Source of the DNA: Lysobacter changpingensis
Lineage (GTDB): Bacteria > Pseudomonadota > Gammaproteobacteria > Xanthomonadales > Xanthomonadaceae
Direction of reading: 5' to 3'
Length of the DNA: 64,000 nt
NCBI RefSeq assembly: GCF_017308985.1
Contig: NZ_JADWPE010000003.1
Span: 558,001 to 622,000 of the forward strand
Shown here: piece after piece, positions 60,523-64,000 of the stretch
How positions within the stretch are numbered: the stretch's first letter is position 1
Layout of the letters: each line of letters begins with the position of its first letter
Notes under the pieces: model-generated
Database searches by the model: none
What the model saw: only the letters and a program-made list of their open reading frames with translations
What the model was told of the DNA's origin: nothing
Position numbers and translations under genes: made by a program

Positions 60523-63500
60523 TTACATATTCCGCCGGTATTCTCCACCGACGTCATAAAGCGCATGGCTGATCTGCCCAAGGCTATGCGTCTTAACCGC
60601 CTCCATCAAACTGGCAAACACATTCCGCCGCTCCCGCGCCGTCGCCTGTAGCGCCTTCAAGCCCTCGGGCGCGTAACCGTTGCGGTTGCCCTGGTAGCCG
60701 GCGACGTTATCGATCTGCTGGCCCTTTTCGCTTTCGGTGGAGCGGATCAGTTCGATCTCGGTGACGATGTCGCCGCCGTGGTTCTTCGGCAGGAAGGTGT
60801 TCACGCCGATCAGCGGCAGGGTGCCATCGTGCTTCTTGTGCTCGTAGTACAGGCTTTCTTCCTGGATCTTGCCGCGCTGGTACATGGTGTCCATGGCGCC
60901 CAGCACGCCGCCGCGCTCGCTGATGGCTTCGAATTCCTTGTAGACGGCCTCTTCGACGATGTCGGTGAGCTTGTCGACGATGAAGCTGCCCTGCCAGGGG
61001 TTCTCGTTGAAGTTGAGCCCCAGTTCCTTGTTGATGATCATCTGGATGGCGACGGCGCGACGCACGCTTTCTTCGGTCGGCGTGGTGATGGCTTCGTCGT
61101 ACGCGTTGGTGTGCAGGCTGTTGCAGTTGTCGAACAGCGCGTACAGCGCCTGCAACGTGGTGCGGATGTCGTTGAACTGGATTTCCTGCGCGTGCAGCGA
61201 CCGGCCGCTGGTCTGGATGTGGTACTTCATCATCTGGCTGCGCGCGGAAGCGCCGTAGCGCTCGCGCATGGCACGCGCCCAGATGCGGCGGGCAACGCGG
61301 CCGATGACGGTGTATTCCGGGTCCATGCCGTTACTGAAGAAGAACGACAGGTTGGGCGCGAAGTCGTCGATCTTCATGCCGCGCGCGAGGTAGTACTCCA
61401 CGATCGTGAAGCCGTTGCTGAGCGTGAAAGCCAGCTGGCTGATCGGGTTCGCCCCGGCCTCGGCGATGTGATAACCGCTGATGGACACCGAGTAGAAATT
61501 GCGGACATTCTTGTCCACGAAGTACTGCTGGATGTCGCCCATCATGCGCAGGGCGAACTCGGTGCTGAAGATGCAGGTGTTCTGCGCCTGGTCCTCTTTC
61601 AGGATGTCGGCCTGCACGGTGCCGCGCACGGTGGCCAGCGTCTGCGCCTTGATGTTGGCGTAGGTTTCGGCGTCGATGATCTGGTCGCCGGTCACGCCGA
61701 GCAGGCCCAGGCCGAGGCCGTCGTTGCCTTCGGGGAGCATGCCGCTGTATTCGGGGCGTTTCTTGCCTTCGAACAGTTTTTCGATCTTGTCGTGCGCCTC
61801 ATTCCAGCGCGCGTCATCGCTTCGCAGGTACTTCTCGACCTGCTGGTCGATGGCGGTGTTCATGAACATCGCCAGGATGATCGGCGCCGGGCCGTTGATG
61901 GTCATCGACACCGAGGTGCTCGGCGCGCACAGGTCGAAGCCGGAGTACAGCTTCTTCATGTCGTCCAGCGTGGCGATGTTGACGCCGGAGTTGCCGATCT
62001 TGCCGAAGATGTCCGGGCGTACGGCGGGGTCTTCGCCGTAGAGCGTGACGCTGTCGAACGCGGTGGACAGGCGCGCGGCCGGCTGGCCGACGGACAGGTA
62101 ATGGAAGCGGCGGTTGGTGCGCTCCGGCGTGCCTTCGCCGGCGAACATGCGGATGGGATCCTCGCCGGTGCGGCGGTACGGATACACGCCGCCGGTGTAC
62201 GGGTAGTAGCCCGGCAGGTTTTCCTTCTGCAGGAAGGTCAGCAGCTCGCCCCAGCTCTTGTAGGTGGGCGCGGCGATCTTCGGGATCTTCTGATGGCTCA
62301 GCGATTCGCGGTAGTTCTCGACGCGGATCGTCTTGTCGCGGACCTTGTATTCGTTGACTTCGTCGGTGATCGACTTCAGGCGCGCGGGCCAGTCGCGCAG
62401 CAGCTTCAGCGCCTCGGACGTGAGCGACTGCACGGCGTCGTTGTAGCGCTGGCGCAGGGTGAGGAGCGTCTTGTCGCCGCCGCTGGTGAGGGCGTCGCCG
62501 GCGTACAGGTCGAGCGCCTTCGGCAGGCTTTCGTCGCCCAGATCGTTCAGCGACTGCCAGTAACTCTGCGCGCGATCGGCGACTTCCGCCTGCGTCTCGA
62601 TCTTCGCGTTGATGCTGCGGCCCTGCTCGGCGATCTCGGCCAGATACCGCACGCGGGCGCCCGGAATCAGCACGGTGGCGCGCGGCTCCTTCAGCGAGGT
62701 GTCGATCTCCGGCGTCCACTTCTCGGCCGGCAGCTGGAGCTTGTCGCGCAGCAGGCGGCACAGGTTGGCGAACATCCAGCTGATGCCGGGGTCGTTGAAC
62801 TGCGAGGCGATGGTCGGATAGACCGGCACGTCCTCGTCCTTCGTCTGGAAGGCGACGCGGTTGCGCTTCCACTGCTTGCGCACGTCGCGCAGGGCGTCTT
62901 CGGCGCCGCGCTTGTCGAACTTGTTGAGCACCACGAGCTCGGCGAAGTCGAGCATGTCGATCTTCTCCAGCTGGCTCGGCGCGCCGAAGTCGCTGGTCAT
63001 GACGTACATCGGGAAATCGACGAGATCGACGATTTCAGAATCCGACTGGCCGATGCCGGCGGTTTCGACGATGACCAGGTCATAGCCCAGGCCCTTGAGG
63101 AACCCGATGCAGTCCTTCAGCACGGTGTTGGTGGCGGCGTGCTGGCGGCGCGTGGCCATCGAACGCATGTAGACGCGCTTGCTGCGCAGCGAGTTCATGC
63201 GGATGCGGTCGCCCAGCAGCGCGCCACCGGTGCGGCGACGCGTGGGGTCGACGGAGATCACGGCGATGCGCATCTCCGGGAACGCGGCGAGGAAACGGTT
63301 GAGCAGTTCGTCGGTGACGGACGACTTGCCGGCGCCTCCGGTGCCGGTGATGCCGATGACGGGCGTCTTGCCGCCGGCCAGCTGCCACTGCTTGCGAAGG
63401 TGCGCGAGCTGGGCGTCGTCGAAGATGCCCTCCTCGATGGCGCTGAGGGTGTGGCCGATGCTGATTTCGTCGTCGATGTCGGCGGTCTTGTCGGGATGCT

Positions 63501-63966
63501 GCGCGGACTTGCGCGCATCGCCGGCGCGGCGGATGACGTCCTCGATCATCGCAACGAGGCCCATGTGCATGCCGTCGTTGGGGTGGTAGATGCGCTCGAC
63601 GCCGTAGGCCTGGAGTTCGCGGATTTCTTCCGGCGTGATCGTGCCGCCGCCGCCGCCGAAGACGCGGATGTGGCCGGCACCGCGCTCTTTGAGCATGTCG
63701 ACCATGTACTTGAAGTACTCAACGTGGCCGCCCTGGTAGGACGACAGCGCGATGCCGTCGGCATCCTCCTGCAGCGCGGCGCGGACGACGTCTTCCACCG
63801 AGCGGTTGTGGCCCAGGTGGATGACTTCCGCCCCCTGCCCCTGGATCAGGCGCCGCATGATGTTGATGGCGGCGTCGTGCCCGTCGAACAGGCTGGCGGC
63901 GGTGACGAACCGCAGCGGGCTGGTCTCGGGGGCGGTTTCGGGCAGGTTGCTGGCGGGGGTGCTCAT
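60523..63966 (-). CDS. icmF: Fused isobutyryl-CoA mutase (B12-binding, G-protein chaperone and mutase domains)
   Basis: A 1147-residue IcmF. The B12-binding domain is N-terminal with the lower axial His30 in DGHDAA. A MeaB-like GTPase follows with Walker [10 protein letters not shown] (Lys214), [19 protein letters not shown] and NKFDKRG. A linker leads to the mutase TIM barrel with [35 protein letters not shown] and [16 protein letters not shown]. It interconverts isobutyryl-CoA and n-butyryl-CoA, and possibly isovaleryl/pivalyl-CoA, with adenosylcobalamin; the GTPase repairs the cofactor. Length and domain order match known IcmF. Confidence 0.95.
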   Translation of the reverse strand: MSTPASNLPETAPETSPLRFVTAASLFDGHDAAINIMRRLIQGQGAEVIHLGHNRSVEDVVRAALQEDADGIALSSYQGGHVEYFKYMVDMLKERGAGHIRVFGGGGGTITPEEIRELQAYGVERIYHPNDGMHMGLVAMIEDVIRRAGDARKSAQHPDKTADIDDEISIGHTLSAIEEGIFDDAQLAHLRKQWQLAGGKTPVIGITGTGGAGKSSVTDELLNRFLAAFPEMRIAVISVDPTRRRTGGALLGDRIRMNSLRSKRVYMRSMATRRQHAATNTVLKDCIGFLKGLGYDLVIVETAGIGQSDSEIVDLVDFPMYVMTSDFGAPSQLEKIDMLDFAELVVLNKFDKRGAEDALRDVRKQWKRNRVAFQTKDEDVPVYPTIASQFNDPGISWMFANLCRLLRDKLQLPAEKWTPEIDTSLKEPRATVLIPGARVRYLAEIAEQGRSINAKIETQAEVADRAQSYWQSLNDLGDESLPKALDLYAGDALTSGGDKTLLTLRQRYNDAVQSLTSEALKLLRDWPARLKSITDEVNEYKVRDKTIRVENYRESLSHQKIPKIAAPTYKSWGELLTFLQKENLPGYYPYTGGVYPYRRTGEDPIRMFAGEGTPERTNRRFHYLSVGQPAARLSTAFDSVTLYGEDPAVRPDIFGKIGNSGVNIATLDDMKKLYSGFDLCAPSTSVSMTINGPAPIILAMFMNTAIDQQVEKYLRSDDARWNEAHDKIEKLFEGKKRPEYSGMLPEGNDGLGLGLLGVTGDQIIDAETYANIKAQTLATVRGTVQADILKEDQAQNTCIFSTEFALRMMGDIQQYFVDKNVRNFYSVSISGYHIAEAGANPISQLAFTLSNGFTIVEYYLARGMKIDDFAPNLSFFFSNGMDPEYTVIGRVARRIWARAMRERYGASARSQMMKYHIQTSGRSLHAQEIQFNDIRTTLQALYALFDNCNSLHTNAYDEAITTPTEESVRRAVAIQMIINKELGLNFNENPWQGSFIVDKLTDIVEEAVYKEFEAISERGGVLGAMDTMYQRGKIQEESLYYEHKKHDGTLPLIGVNTFLPKNHGGDIVTEIELIRSTESEKGQQIDNVAGYQGNRNGYAPEGLKALQATARERRNVFASLMEAVKTHSLGQISHALYDVGGEYRRNM

Positions 63967-64000
63967 TGCGCTCAGATACGGAAACGATCGAATCCGTATT

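Noticed and set aside
1-64000. tRNA, rRNA, integrase or transposase genes
   Set aside because: I looked for cloverleaf ends, rRNA blocks, tyrosine-recombinase and DDE motifs and saw none. The AT-richer block thus has no visible integration machinery.

Overview
The window is GC-rich throughout with dense, mostly single-copy chromosomal genes. Protein families, frequent ATGA/GTGA gene overlaps and dispersed 'TGTAGCCCGGGTAAGCGAAGCG' palindromes point to a gammaproteobacterium of the Xanthomonadaceae, most likely Lysobacter or a close relative. This placement is an inference from family resemblance. No rRNA, tRNA, CRISPR array or intact insertion sequence was seen.

Layout. 1-10.3 kb: a truncated lipoprotein and a GST, a full-length LigD, a secreted subtilase, a LysR/pirin divergent pair, then Ku and a stand-alone LigD-type polymerase; together these form a bacterial NHEJ set. 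10.4-27.2 kb: a Wzx/Wzy-type exopolysaccharide cluster on the + strand (LMW tyrosine phosphatase, a WecA fused to a degenerate WecB-like domain, Wzc tyrosine kinase, AsnB-like amidotransferase, two exported beta-helix proteins, GT4, Wzx flippase, GT2, EpsG-type Wzy, DUF218, Wza). 27.3-57.5 kb: housekeeping and stress genes mostly in short units (GSTs, VOC proteins, SDR, MscS, TerC behind a Mn-type yybP-ykoY riboswitch, HWE kinase and response regulator, PLP decarboxylase, Kef-type antiporter, serine hydrolase, dienelactone hydrolase, peroxiredoxin, GH18, Gfo/Idh, M14 deacylase, Tat-exported epimerase). 57.7-60.4 kb: a visibly AT-richer three-gene unit on the - strand (dGTPase-like HD enzyme, nucleotidyltransferase, short endonuclease-like remnant) that looks horizontally acquired and is the best candidate for an undescribed system, possibly anti-phage. 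60.5-64 kb: a fused isobutyryl-CoA mutase (IcmF).

Intergenic DNA is rich in repeats. There are at least seven loci of a REP-like CCCGGG element, one with an adjoining 8-copy 9-bp tandem expansion; four copies of a second GAACGAG/CTCGTTC palindromic family; and a mosaic family built around a CCCCTCTCCC-GGGAGAGGGG hairpin. One GAACGAG copy appears to supply part of the terC promoter.
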